Below are positions 7,141-15,626 of a DNA stretch of 64,000 nucleotides, in pieces. The notes under the pieces were generated by a model. The model saw only the letters and a list, made by a program, of their open reading frames with translations, made no database searches and was not told the origin of the DNA. The translations under genes were made by a program, and so were the position numbers. The stretch comes from Streptomyces sulfonofaciens (GTDB taxonomy: Bacteria > Actinomycetota > Actinomycetes > Streptomycetales > Streptomycetaceae): NCBI RefSeq assembly GCF_014656295.1, contig NZ_BNCD01000013.1:62001-126000 (forward strand). The letters are read 5' to 3'. Numbering within the stretch: the stretch's first letter is position 1; every line of letters begins with the position of its first letter.

Positions 7141-9177
7141 TCACGGGCCCACGACCTGCGCCGGTGGCTCCGTGACGGGGCCGGAGACGGACGCCTTCCC
7201 GGCCGGCGGCGCGTCCGCGGGGTCCGGGGCGGCCGCCCGGGGACGCGTGGTCTGCCCGACCGGCTCGGCGGCTGCCGCGTCCCGCATGTCGAACTGCGTG
7301 CGGTACAGCTCCGCGTACCGGCCTCCCGCCGCCAGCAGTTCCTCGTGCGTGCCGCGCTCCACGATCCGTCCGCTCTCGACCACCAGGATCAGGTCCGCCG
7401 CCCGCACGGTGGACAGCCGGTGGGCGATGACGACCGCGGTGCGCCCCTGGAGCGCCTCGGTGAGCGCGTCCTGGACGGCCGCCTCGGAGGTGTTGTCGAG
7501 GTGGGCGGTGGCCTCGTCGAGGATCACGACGCGTTGGCGGGCCAGCAGCAGCCGGGCGATGGTCAGGCGCTGGCGCTCGCCTCCGGAGAGGCGGTAGCCG
7601 CGCTCGCCCACCACGGTGTCGAGGCCGTCGGGCAGCGCGCGTACGAGGTGGTCGAGGCGGGCGCGGCGCAGGGCGTCCCACAGGTCGTCCTCGGTCGCGT
7701 CGGCGGGTGCCCCTCCGCTCGGGCGGAGCCGGGGGTCGGGGACGGCGAGGAGCAGGTTGGCGCGGACGGTGTCGTGGAAGAGGTGGCCGTCCTGGGTGAC
7801 CATGCCGACGGTGGCGCGCAGGCTGTCGGCACCGAGGTCCCGGACGTCGACGCCGCCGATGCGCACGGCGCCCTCGTCGACGTCGTACAGGCGCGGCAGC
7901 AGTTGCGCGATGGTCGACTTTCCGGCACCGGAGGAGCCGACGAGGGCGACCGTCTGCCCGGGTTCGATGCGGAAGGAGACGCCGTGCAGCACCTGGGCGT
8001 CACCCCGGTCGTCCAGGGACGCCACCTCCTCCAGGGAGGCGAGGGAGACCTTGTCGGCGGACGGGTAGCCGAAGCGGACGTCGGCGAACTCGACGGAGAC
8101 AGGGCCGTCGGGGACGGGGCGCGCGTCCGGTCTCTGCTCGATGAGGGGCTTGAGATCGAGCACTTCGAAGACCCGCTCGAAGCTGACCAGTGCGCTCATC
8201 ACCTCCACGCGCGCCCCGGCGAGCGCGGTCAGCGGGGCGTAGAGGCGGGTCAGGAGCAGGGCAAGCGCCACGACGGAGCCCGGCTCCAGTGTGCCGCGCA
8301 GCGCGAACCAGCCACCGAGGCCGTAGACGAGGGCGAGGGCCAGCGCGGAGACGAGGGTCAGGAAGGTGATGAACGCCGACTGCATGGTCGCCGTGCGCAC
8401 GCCGATGTCCCGTACCTGACCGGCGCGGACCGCGAACTGCGCCGACTCCTCCCGGGGGCGTCCGAACAGCTTGACCAGGGTGGCGCCGGGCGCGGAGAAC
8501 CGCTCGGTCATACGGGTGCTCATGGCGGCGTTGAGGTGGGCCGCCTCCCGCTGCATGCGGGCCATGCGGCTCCCCATGCGGCGGGCCGGGACCACGAACA
8601 GCGGGAGCAGCGCCAGCGCGAGCAGGGTGATCTGCCAGGACAGGGTGAGCATCACAGCGAAGGTCAGCACCAGTGTGACCAGGTTGGTCACCAGTCCTGA
8701 CAGGGTGTTGCTGAAGGCGCGCTGGGCGCCGATGACGTCGTTGTTGAGACGGGAGACGAGCGCTCCCGTTCGGGTGCGGGTGAAGAACGCGACAGGCATC
8801 CGCTGCACGTGGTCGAACACGGTCGTCCGCAGATCGAAGATGAGCCCTTCGCCGAGCGTCGCCGACAGCCGCCTCCCCAGGATGCCCAGCGCCGCCTCCA
8901 CCACCGCGATGAGGGCGATGAGCAGGGCCAGGCGTACGACCGTGCCCGCGTCGCCGCCCGACACGATCGCGTCGACGACGCGTCCGGACAGTACGGGGGT
9001 CGCGACGGCGAGCAGTGCGGTGACCACCCCGAGCACGACGTAGAGCGCGATGCGGCGGCGGTGCGGACGGGCGAAGGCGCCGATGCGGCGCAGTGTCGTG
9101 CGGTTCAGGGGACGGCGCTTCTGCTGGGCGGTCATGACGCTGTGCAGTTGTGTCCAGGCCGTGGTCTCCATGTTCAT
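7141..9177 (-). CDS. ABC exporter, fused permease-ATPase (multidrug/lipid type)
   Basis: This 678-residue half-transporter has an ABC transporter type 1 membrane domain with six TM helices (~35-340) and a nucleotide-binding domain (~385-640). The ATPase has Walker A GSSGAGKST, signature LSGGERQR and Walker B VVILDEATAHLD, followed by the H-loop AHRLSTV. A short acidic insertion (SLASLEEVASLDDRGDA) precedes Walker A. The C-terminal ~45 residues are Pro/Ala-rich and disordered. It should work as a homodimer, or with a partner not present nearby. Two ATGs lie 6 bp apart (9177, 9171); the first is used. A 38-bp palindrome lies ~105 bp upstream. Confidence 0.9.
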   Translation of the reverse strand: MNMETTAWTQLHSVMTAQQKRRPLNRTTLRRIGAFARPHRRRIALYVVLGVVTALLAVATPVLSGRVVDAIVSGGDAGTVVRLALLIALIAVVEAALGILGRRLSATLGEGLIFDLRTTVFDHVQRMPVAFFTRTRTGALVSRLNNDVIGAQRAFSNTLSGLVTNLVTLVLTFAVMLTLSWQITLLALALLPLFVVPARRMGSRMARMQREAAHLNAAMSTRMTERFSAPGATLVKLFGRPREESAQFAVRAGQVRDIGVRTATMQSAFITFLTLVSALALALVYGLGGWFALRGTLEPGSVVALALLLTRLYAPLTALAGARVEVMSALVSFERVFEVLDLKPLIEQRPDARPVPDGPVSVEFADVRFGYPSADKVSLASLEEVASLDDRGDAQVLHGVSFRIEPGQTVALVGSSGAGKSTIAQLLPRLYDVDEGAVRIGGVDVRDLGADSLRATVGMVTQDGHLFHDTVRANLLLAVPDPRLRPSGGAPADATEDDLWDALRRARLDHLVRALPDGLDTVVGERGYRLSGGERQRLTIARLLLARQRVVILDEATAHLDNTSEAAVQDALTEALQGRTAVVIAHRLSTVRAADLILVVESGRIVERGTHEELLAAGGRYAELYRTQFDMRDAAAAEPVGQTTRPRAAAPDPADAPPAGKASVSGPVTEPPAQVVGP

Positions 9178-9281
9178 GCAGCAGACCGTAGAACGTGAAG
9201 TGGCCTTGAGGTCAATGCCCCGTCGGGTGAACCGGCCCGCGGCGAGGGCCCGGTCGCCGTGCAACCGGAGCGTGGACGGGC

Positions 9282-9319
9282 CCGGCCGGCGGCACCGTGC
9301 GCACGGTGCCGCCGGCCGG
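9282..9319. promoter_or_regulatory. 38-bp perfect palindrome upstream of ABC exporter
   Basis: Two 19-bp arms meet with no spacer at 9300/9301 (arm centre caccgtgc/gcacggtg). It lies ~105 bp upstream of the minus-strand ABC exporter and downstream of the terminator-like hairpin at 9438-9469. It could be a repressor operator or a cruciform/transcript hairpin. The lack of a loop argues against a simple terminator. Confidence 0.5.
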
Positions 9320-9437
9320 CGTCTGCACCGAAGGCGTGCTCCGCACGCCCCGGCATGCACCGGCGTGCGTCCTACCGGTGCGTGCGCGAGCAACCCTTCG
9401 GCGCACGCCGGTCACTGGGCCGGAGCCGTGCTCAGGG

Positions 9438-9469
9438 CCCTGACGACGCCCCTGAGGAGGTCGTCAGGG
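9438..9469 (-). terminator. Hairpin at the end of the 9464-9742 frame
   Basis: Arms ccctgacgac and gtcgtcaggg (10 bp) enclose a 12-nt loop. The hairpin overlaps the stop codon of the minus-strand frame ending at 9464. There is no U-tract, as is usual for Streptomyces terminators. Confidence 0.5.
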
Positions 9470-9742
9470 GCGTTCGGGGCCGTTGCGAAGGTGAGTGTGT
9501 GCGTGCCCGACGGTGAAACCCGTCAGGCGCGCGGCCATGAGCTGCGGACCGGGCGGCGCCATCGGACACGGACCGGGCGGCGAAGAAAGGTCCTTCCGCC
9601 ATCCGTCGCCGTGCTGCCGGGCGGCCTGCGTGCCGACGGCGCCGAGGACCGACACGGCGCCGTACAGGTCCCGGGGCCGGGCGTCCCGCAGGGCGAGGAG
9701 CCGGTCGGGCCCGTAGTGCGTGACGGTGCAGCGCAGGCCCAC
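9464..9742 (-). CDS. Hypothetical protein or gene remnant (~92 aa)
   Basis: A GTG at 9742 opens a 92-codon frame downstream of the F420-type reductase on the same strand. Third codon positions are almost all G or C through the first ~60 codons, which is coding-like, and a hairpin sits at the stop. I do not recognise the family; the readable core is TVTHYGPDRLLALRDARP. There is no membrane segment. It may be a small accessory gene or a truncated one. Confidence 0.4.
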   Translation of the reverse strand: MGLRCTVTHYGPDRLLALRDARPRDLYGAVSVLGAVGTQAARQHGDGWRKDLSSPPGPCPMAPPGPQLMAARLTGFTVGHAHTHLRNGPERP

Positions 9743-9783
9743 GAGGTCGCCTTGCGCCCCGGTGGGCGGCAGGCCCTTGGCGA

Positions 9784-10224
9784 TCAGGTCGCCACCGGTT
9801 CGAGAACGAGCACCGGTATCACCCGTTCCGTGCCGCGCTGGTACTCCGCGTAGTCGGGAAATGCCTCGACCGCGCGCTTCCACCACTCCTCCCGTTCCCG
9901 TCCCGCGGCCTCGTGGGCGAGGTACTCCCGCCGCTCCGGCCCGTCCTGGAGCTCCACCCGCGGGTCGCCCATGACGTTGTGGTACCAGGCAGGATGCCGG
10001 GGTGAGCCGCCCTGGGAGGCGACGAGGGCATAGCGCCCCGCGTTCTCCACGCGCATCACCGGGGTCTTGCGTATCTTCCCGGTCCTCTTTCCCCGCATCG
10101 TCAGTACGACCACGGGACGGCCGGCTATCGTGCGTCCCTCGCTACCGTTGCTGCTCTCGTAGAGCGCGACCTGCTCCCGTGCCACGTCCAGGGCACTGGG
10201 TTCGTATGCGCCGTTCAGCGGCAT
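9784..10224 (-). CDS. Deazaflavin (F420)-dependent nitroreductase/FDOR-like protein
   Basis: This 146-residue split-beta-barrel protein resembles the Ddn/DUF385 (FDOR-A) group, which uses reduced F420 to reduce quinones, nitroaromatics and other electron-poor compounds. Diagnostic stretches are VVLTMRGKRTGKIRKTPVMRVE (residues ~39-60), ALVASQGGSPRHPAWYHNV (~67-85) and ERREYLAHEAAGREREEWW. Length is normal for the family. The C-terminus IPVLVLEPV is the usual last strand. The substrate is unknown. It is read in the same direction as the aldo/keto reductase just upstream (21 bp gap), so the two may be co-transcribed. Confidence 0.85.
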   Translation of the reverse strand: MPLNGAYEPSALDVAREQVALYESSNGSEGRTIAGRPVVVLTMRGKRTGKIRKTPVMRVENAGRYALVASQGGSPRHPAWYHNVMGDPRVELQDGPERREYLAHEAAGREREEWWKRAVEAFPDYAEYQRGTERVIPVLVLEPVAT

Positions 10225-10245
10225 GTGGTCTCCCCGTGCCCGTGG

Positions 10246-11328
10246 TCAGTAGCGGGTGCTGTTGGCCGACAGCAGCGGGGACACCGCCGACGGGCGTCCG
10301 TCCACGGTGGCTCCGCCGAACTGGAGCATCGGCGCCAGGGTCCTGTTGTTGTCGGCCGGGAAGTTCAACCTGGGTGCGGACACGTCGTCCAGCACACCGC
10401 GCTGGGCCTCGGTGAGGGTCACGTCCAGGGCACGCAGGTTGGCCTCGAACTGGTCCATGCGGCGCGCGCCGATCAGGGTGGAGGTGATCCCCGGACGACC
10501 GTGCACCCAGGCCAGGGCGACCGAGGCGGGGCTGGCGCCCACGTCGCCGGCGACGGCGTTGAGCGTGTCGATCACCACGTAGTCGGCCTCGCTCGGGGCG
10601 CCGACCAGTTGCGTGCGTGCGGTGTCGACGGGGCCGGTGGCGGCGCTGGAGTACTTGCCCGACAGGAATCCGCTCCTCAGCGGCCCCCAGGGCATCACCC
10701 CCATGCCCAGGGCCTGGGCCATCGGGATCAGTTCCCCTTCCGAGGTGCGTTCGAGCAGGGAGTACTCCAACTGCAGCGCGATGATCGGGGACCATCCGCG
10801 CAGGCGCGCGATGGTGGCCGCCTCGGCCGTCGCCCACGCCGGCACGTCGGAGAACCCGATGTAGCGGATCTTGCCGTCGCCGACCAGGTCGTCCAGGGCG
10901 CGCAGGGTCTCCTCGGCCGGCGTGGACGGGTCGAAGTTGTGCAGCCAGTAGATGTCGACGTAGTCGGTCCGCAGACGTCGCAGCGAGTTCTCTAGCTGTT
11001 GCACGATCGCCTTCCGGCTGGGTCCGCCGCCGTTGGGGTCGTTCTCGTACAGGTTGCCGAAGAACTTCGTGCCGAGCACGACCCGATCACGCAGCTCGGA
11101 CCTGCCGGCGAAGTAGTCGCCGATGATCTTCTCGGAGTGGCCGTTGGTGTAGATGTTGGCCGTGTCGATCGAGTTGCCGCCCCGGTCCAGGTAGGCCGCG
11201 AGAATGTCCCTGGACTCCGCTGGGCTGCACCCCCAACCGTGGTCCTCACCGAAGGTCATGGTGCCCAGCGTGAACGGGCTGACTCGCAGACCCGAGCGGC
11301 CGAGCGTGACATAGGAATCGAGCGACAT
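10246..11328 (-). CDS. Aldo/keto reductase
   Basis: This 360-residue NADPH-dependent oxidoreductase has an (alpha/beta)8 barrel. The N-terminus has GLRVSPFTLGTMTFGEDHGWG. The catalytic tetrad region includes D-Y (NSIDTANIY near residue 55), K (VVLGTKFF) and H (YVDIYWLHNFD). Late cofactor motifs include LIGARRMDQFEANL. It belongs to the AKR11/12-like subgroup acting on aldehydes or ketones of unknown identity. ATG 11328 is chosen because the conserved first strand starts within 10 residues. A divergent AraC-type regulator starts 180 bp away, a common arrangement in which the regulator controls the reductase. Confidence 0.9.
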   Translation of the reverse strand: MSLDSYVTLGRSGLRVSPFTLGTMTFGEDHGWGCSPAESRDILAAYLDRGGNSIDTANIYTNGHSEKIIGDYFAGRSELRDRVVLGTKFFGNLYENDPNGGGPSRKAIVQQLENSLRRLRTDYVDIYWLHNFDPSTPAEETLRALDDLVGDGKIRYIGFSDVPAWATAEAATIARLRGWSPIIALQLEYSLLERTSEGELIPMAQALGMGVMPWGPLRSGFLSGKYSSAATGPVDTARTQLVGAPSEADYVVIDTLNAVAGDVGASPASVALAWVHGRPGITSTLIGARRMDQFEANLRALDVTLTEAQRGVLDDVSAPRLNFPADNNRTLAPMLQFGGATVDGRPSAVSPLLSANSTRY

Positions 11329-11508
11329 GGTGGGCAGCTCCCGGCTGGAGGTGGTGCGGGGCGCCGTGGCGGCGTCCCCCCGTGCTCCTCCATTCGACCC
11401 CGGCGCGCGCCGGCCTCCTAGACCGATGCGCGCGGATCGTTGCATGATCCGCTCAACGCTGCCCGGATCATGCTTGCCCGGCACACGATTGCGTGGTCCA
11501 CTGGCGGG

Positions 11509-12399
11509 ATGGATCAGCTCGACGAACTGCGTCACCGGATCGCGCGGCTGGCGGCCGGCAGTGCGCGCCCGGTGTGGGTCGAGGGCATGTCGGTGTTCTC
11601 GACCGAGCGTGTGAGCGAACCCCTGGGCACGGCCACCGAGCCCATGATCGCCCTCACGGTCCAGGGGGCGAAGCGCACGGTCCTCAATGACCGGATCTTC
11701 GACTACCACGCGGGCCAGTACCTCGTCGCGACGGTCGACCTCCCCCTGACCTCGCAGATCACCCGGGCCACGCCCACCGAGCCGTTTCTGGCGTTCGGGC
11801 TTCCGCTGCAACCCGCGATCATCGCGCAGTTGCTGGCGGAATCCGGCCCCACCGCCGTCCGCCCGCACGACGGACCAGGTATCGCGACCAGCGACGCCGA
11901 TGACAAGCTGCTCGACGCCGTCCTCAGGCTGCTGCGCCTGCTGGACGAGCCGCGTGACTTCCCGGTACTGGCGCCCGGCGTCCGGCGCGAGATCCACTGG
12001 CGACTGCTGAACGGCCCCCAGGCGGCCCTGGTCCGGCAGATCGGTATGGCCGACAGCCGCATCACACTCGTCGCACGCGCGATCGAGTGGATCAAGGCAC
12101 ATTACGACCAGGTGATGCGCGTCGACGACCTCGCCGGCGAAGTCGGCATGAGCGTCTCCTCACTCAACCGGCACTTCCGTGCGGTGACCGCCATGAGCCC
12201 GCTCCAGTACCAGAAGCAGCTCCGGCTCCAAAGGGCCCGTCTGCGGCTCATCGCCGCACCGCACGACGTGGCCGGGATCGGACATGCCGTCGGGTACGAC
12301 AGTCCCTCGCAGTTCAGCCGCGAGTACCGGCGTATGTTCGGAGTCCCGCCGGGCCGGGACGCGGTACGCCTCCAGACCGCGGCGATCGTCCGGGAGTAG
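11509..12399 (+). CDS. AraC-family transcriptional regulator (AraC_N plus HTH)
   Basis: The ~296-residue regulator has an N-terminal AraC_N-type cupin (residues ~10-165, with SVFSTERVSEPLGTATEPMIALTVQGAKR) and a C-terminal double HTH (~190-290). The second HTH has VAGIGHAVGYDSPSQFSREYRRMFGVPP, the family signature. The frame is open back to ATG 11440, but ATG 11509 (MDQLDELRHRIA) matches the usual start of this family. It is divergent from the aldo/keto reductase and probably responds to a small carbonyl or aromatic compound to control it. Confidence 0.88.
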   Translation: MDQLDELRHRIARLAAGSARPVWVEGMSVFSTERVSEPLGTATEPMIALTVQGAKRTVLNDRIFDYHAGQYLVATVDLPLTSQITRATPTEPFLAFGLPLQPAIIAQLLAESGPTAVRPHDGPGIATSDADDKLLDAVLRLLRLLDEPRDFPVLAPGVRREIHWRLLNGPQAALVRQIGMADSRITLVARAIEWIKAHYDQVMRVDDLAGEVGMSVSSLNRHFRAVTAMSPLQYQKQLRLQRARLRLIAAPHDVAGIGHAVGYDSPSQFSREYRRMFGVPPGRDAVRLQTAAIVRE

Positions 12400-12447
12400 C
12401 GGTCCGGGCGGCGCCCCGGTCCCTCCCGTCCGGGTCGCCGCCCGATC

Positions 12448-12834
12448 TCATGGAGTGCCCAGACAGCCGTCGAAGGCGTACAGCGGACTGGTGAAGAGCC
12501 GCCCTGACTCGTCGGTCACCCGGAGCGCGCCGACCGCGCCCGGTGGCGACTGGACGTCGTAGCAGCCGTTGGCCTGCAAGGTCACGTCGAGCGTCGCGGC
12601 TCCCAGCCCGTCGGAGACACGCTGGTCGACGATGGTGCAGGCCCGGTCGTCGCCGGCGTCGGACCCTCCACTGCCCTGGGTCGCGGCTCCGCGGTTGCAG
12701 GTGGCGTGTCTCGAACGGCGCGGAGAGCTGTACCAGTGCCGCGGGGAAGGCGCGGAGGACCAGGCCGGGGCGCCGGAGCTCCGGGGCCGGGTCTGGGGCT
12801 GATCCGGGGCTGTGCCTCGGTCTGTGCCTGCGGC
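12448..12834 (-). pseudogene. C-terminal remnant of a secreted-type hypothetical protein
   Basis: On the minus strand a frame without a usable ATG runs from an in-frame stop near 12835 to a stop at 12448. Its last ~80 residues look genuinely coding (e.g. DDRACTIVDQRVSDGLGAAT, then RVTDESGRLFTSPLYAFDG), with two or more Cys as in exported proteins. The upstream part is low-complexity Ser/Pro/Arg and no start is evident. I read it as a 5'-truncated gene, convergent with the AraC gene. The family is not recognised. The remainder up to 12935 is the sigma-factor promoter region. Confidence 0.4.
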
Positions 12835-12935
12835 TCAGCCCTTTTCGGTGCTCTTTCCCGGCATCCGGTACGCGGCCGCCGCCGTGCACCACCGGCATCG
12901 ATGGATCCGATGCCGCTGTGCGTACCCTGGGGCGC

Positions 12936-13898
12936 GTGGGACGTGCCCTGTACGACGATCCGTCGGATGCGGAACTGCTGCGCAGCGCGCGCGACGGTGA
13001 CGTGGCCGCGGTCGGCGCGCTGCTCGAACGGCACGGGGCCGGTATGCGGGCCGTGGCGCTGAGCCTGCTGGGCAACCTGCCCGACGCGGAGGACGCCGTG
13101 CAGGACGCGTCGCTGATCGCCTTCCGGCACGTCGGTGACGTGCGGCAACCGGAATCCGTGAGCGCGTGGCTGCGCATGATCGTGCGCAACGTCTGCCGCT
13201 CCCGACTGCGCTCGACGCCCCCCGCGACGCCTGTCCCGGACCTGTCCCTGCTCGCGGCGGAGACCGACCCCGAGAAGGTCGTCGACCGGCACGCCATGCG
13301 CGACTGGATCTGGCAGTCGGTCAACGAACTCTCCCCCACGCTGCGCATGGCCGTGATGTTGCGGCACTTCAGCCCGCGGACCCCTTCCTACGACCAGATG
13401 GCCGCACTGTGCGGCGTACCTGTCGGCACGGTGCGCAGCAGGCTCGCCGAGGCCAGGAGGAAGCTCGTCGGGGCGATGGCCGTGACTGCGGACTCGGTGC
13501 ACGCCGACTCCGTCGCCGCGGCTCGGGAAAGCGCCCGGGACGCGGTGGAGACGCTGGCCGCGGCCGAGCAGGGGCGTTTCGCGGAGCTGACGGCGCAGCG
13601 CTGGACGCCGGATGCCGCCTACTACGCGGGACGGCAGCGGGTGGGCGACCGGGACTTCCTGGTCCGCGGCATGGCTGGTGATCTTGAAGCGGGGGTGCGC
13701 CAGCGCTTCGTGAGCGCTGTCACCAGCCGGGACACGACCATCTGGGAAATGGACATGATCAATCCACCGGACGCGCCGCACCACTGCCCGCCGGCCGTCG
13801 CCTGGCTGATGACCATGGAGGACGGCAGGATGAACCAGCTACGGCTCTTCCACGCCGCCGGTGTCCGGGGTGGAGGGACACCACACGCAAAAATGTGA
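12936..13898 (+). CDS. ECF RNA polymerase sigma factor with SnoaL-like C-terminal domain
   Basis: This ~320-residue sigma factor has region 2 at ~residues 10-85 (LLGNLPDAEDAVQDASLIAF, AWLRMIVRNVCRSRLR) and region 4 at ~120-180 (YDQMAALCGVPVGTVRSRLAEARRKL). A long C-terminal SnoaL/NTF2-like domain (~205-320, MDMINPPDAPHH, PAVAWLMTMEDGRMNQLRLFH) marks it as a group with a fused sensory domain instead of a separate anti-sigma. No ATG is well placed. GTG 12936 (preceded by ctgggg) or GTG 12918 are the candidates. The alpha/beta hydrolase starting ~80 bp downstream on the same strand may be under its control. Confidence 0.85.
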   Translation: MGRALYDDPSDAELLRSARDGDVAAVGALLERHGAGMRAVALSLLGNLPDAEDAVQDASLIAFRHVGDVRQPESVSAWLRMIVRNVCRSRLRSTPPATPVPDLSLLAAETDPEKVVDRHAMRDWIWQSVNELSPTLRMAVMLRHFSPRTPSYDQMAALCGVPVGTVRSRLAEARRKLVGAMAVTADSVHADSVAAARESARDAVETLAAAEQGRFAELTAQRWTPDAAYYAGRQRVGDRDFLVRGMAGDLEAGVRQRFVSAVTSRDTTIWEMDMINPPDAPHHCPPAVAWLMTMEDGRMNQLRLFHAAGVRGGGTPHAKM

Positions 13899-13981
13899 GC
13901 TGTGCAACATTTCTGTGATCGAACTTCTTGGGGCGCGCTGCGTCTTGTGGGTGTTCCACAAACCACCCACACGGAGAACCG

Positions 13982-14878
13982 ATGCAGAACGAAACGCCCG
14001 ACCTCCTGTCCCACGGAGCCCACGAGGTCGCGGTGGACGGCCTGGAGCAGCGGTACCACGTCCACGGTTCGGGGCCGGTGTGCCTGGCCGTGCCCGGCGG
14101 TCCCGGCGTGAGCTGGGAGTCCCTGCGGGCACCGGCCCTGGAAGAGTTCCTGACCATGGTGTACGTCGAGCCGCTGGGCACCGGCGGCTCACGGCGTCTG
14201 CCCTCGCACCCCGACGGCTACACCCGTGAGCGCCACACACGAAGCCTGACAGGTCTGCTCGACCGGCTGTCGCTGCCCCGCGTGTTCCTCCTGGGGCACT
14301 CGCACGGCGGTTTCGTGGCCCAGTACGTCGCGCTGCACCACCCCGACCGGCTCCGCGGCCTTGTGCTGTACGAAAGCGCTCCGGTCACCGGCCCCGAGCA
14401 CATGGCCGAGGCCGCCACCAGGGTCGAGGAGTTCGTCCACCGCAACCAGGGCCGACCTGAGCTGCCTGCGGCGCTCGCCGCGCTCCAGAGTGTCGGGGCC
14501 ATCACCGATGACGAGAAGATCACGGAGGCACTGCGCGGTCTGCTGCCGATCTACGTCGCGCACTACTGGGACCGCGAGGACGAGTTCCGCGGGCTTCGCG
14601 AGACGATCACCTGCACCTATGTCTCGTCCCTCGACGAGAACGGCGAACCCGAGATCATCGACGACCGGGCGGCCCTCCCGAAGCTCACCGTGCCCACCCT
14701 GGTCGTGGTCGGCCGGCACGACGTGATCTGCGGACCGCGATGGGCGGAGGAACTCCACGCCCTGATCCCCCGGTCCCGGCTGGTCGTGCTGGAGGACAGC
14801 GGGCACCTGGGCCACGTCGAGGAACCCGGGGCCTTCGCGGGCGCCGTGCGCGCCTTTGCCGAATCGCTGTCCGAGTAG
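13982..14878 (+). CDS. Alpha/beta-fold hydrolase, proline iminopeptidase-like
   Basis: This 298-residue serine hydrolase has an oxyanion region VPGGPGVSWE (residues ~38-47), nucleophile elbow GHSHGGFV (Ser ~104), acid D in VVGRHDVICGP (~244) and catalytic His in DSGHLGHVEEP (~274). The HGGPG-like VPGGPG signature is the one of proline iminopeptidases and related esterases. There is no signal peptide, so it is cytoplasmic. ATG 13982 is preceded by acggagaacc. It follows the sigma factor and ends in a strong terminator. The substrate is not deducible. Confidence 0.85.
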   Translation: MQNETPDLLSHGAHEVAVDGLEQRYHVHGSGPVCLAVPGGPGVSWESLRAPALEEFLTMVYVEPLGTGGSRRLPSHPDGYTRERHTRSLTGLLDRLSLPRVFLLGHSHGGFVAQYVALHHPDRLRGLVLYESAPVTGPEHMAEAATRVEEFVHRNQGRPELPAALAALQSVGAITDDEKITEALRGLLPIYVAHYWDREDEFRGLRETITCTYVSSLDENGEPEIIDDRAALPKLTVPTLVVVGRHDVICGPRWAEELHALIPRSRLVVLEDSGHLGHVEEPGAFAGAVRAFAESLSE

Positions 14879-14886
14879 AAGTCTTC

Positions 14887-14932
14887 CCTGCCCGGGTCCT
14901 CCACGCCAAGGGGCGGGGAGGACCCGGGCAGG
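14887..14932 (+). terminator. Strong hairpin terminator after the hydrolase gene
   Basis: A 16-bp perfect stem (cctgcccgggtcctcc and its complement) encloses a 14-nt loop, starting 8 bases after the stop codon. Confidence 0.8.
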
Positions 14933-15103
14933 ACGGGGGAGCGCGGCACGGACCGGGACCGCCCGCACGGACGCCGACGGGGCCCCGGCCCAGGAGATCG
15001 CCGTGCTCCACCCCGCCCCGAAGGGGCTCCCAAGGCCGATCGGGCCGTCGTGGCGGCAACCCGGACAAGGGAGCTGACGAACCGTAATGCCGCGTGGGGG
15101 CCA

Positions 15104-15133
15104 TTGACATGCCACTCGCATACCACCTACGTT
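15104..15133 (+). promoter_or_regulatory. Putative vegetative promoter (TTGACA-N18-TACGTT)
   Basis: TTGACA at 15104-15109 is followed 18 bases later by TACGTT. It lies upstream of the possible leader ORF and ~490 bp before the glycosidase start, on the same strand. Apart from the leader ORF I see no supported gene in 14933-15626. Confidence 0.45.
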
Positions 15134-15170
15134 CTCGACGCAGGCTGCGCGGGTGCTTAAGGAGTGATCC

Positions 15171-15215
15171 ATGGGTCGTCCACCTGTCCGACGACGAGTA
15201 CACCCGGCGCCATGA
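15171..15215 (+). CDS. Possible 14-residue leader peptide ORF
   Basis: ATG 15171 is preceded by a strong AAGGAG (15159-15164) at 6-nt spacing and a nearby consensus-like promoter. The product would be 14 residues, Arg/Pro-rich (RPPVRRR core). It could be an upstream regulatory ORF for the glycosidase, or the start of a decayed gene. The evidence is the ribosome-binding site only. Confidence 0.25.
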   Translation: MGRPPVRRRVHPAP

Positions 15216-15626
15216 CCACGATCCGTTGAAGGGACTGTGCCGGCCCGTCACGCCGGCGGGCGGCCCCCGCGGTGTCCGCCCACGGCGGCGGGACGGCGGC
15301 GGAACTTCGGCGTCCTCCCGGACTCGACGGATTCGACGGGGCACGGCCGGCGGCCCCGTCCCGACCTCTTCGCGCAGACGAATTCACTGCGCGCTTCCCC
15401 TCATCCGTATCTGTCAGGTCCATGACATCAACTGGCGACTCCTTCCCCCGCAGGAGGCCGATCGTGTTACGCACGGCGTCACCACCCCTGGCTGCGCTGA
15501 GCCGCCGCGGGCGATCGGCGCCCGGGCAACGGCAGGAGGGGGCCGGCGCACGGAAAGGCGCGACCTCGTCGGCAGGCACGCACGGCGAGCCCGAAGACAG
15601 TTCGACGTGGGCGTAAGGGAGTTGAC

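Noticed and set aside
7006..8700. 564-residue plus-strand open frame
   Set aside because: Antisense shadow of the ABC exporter.
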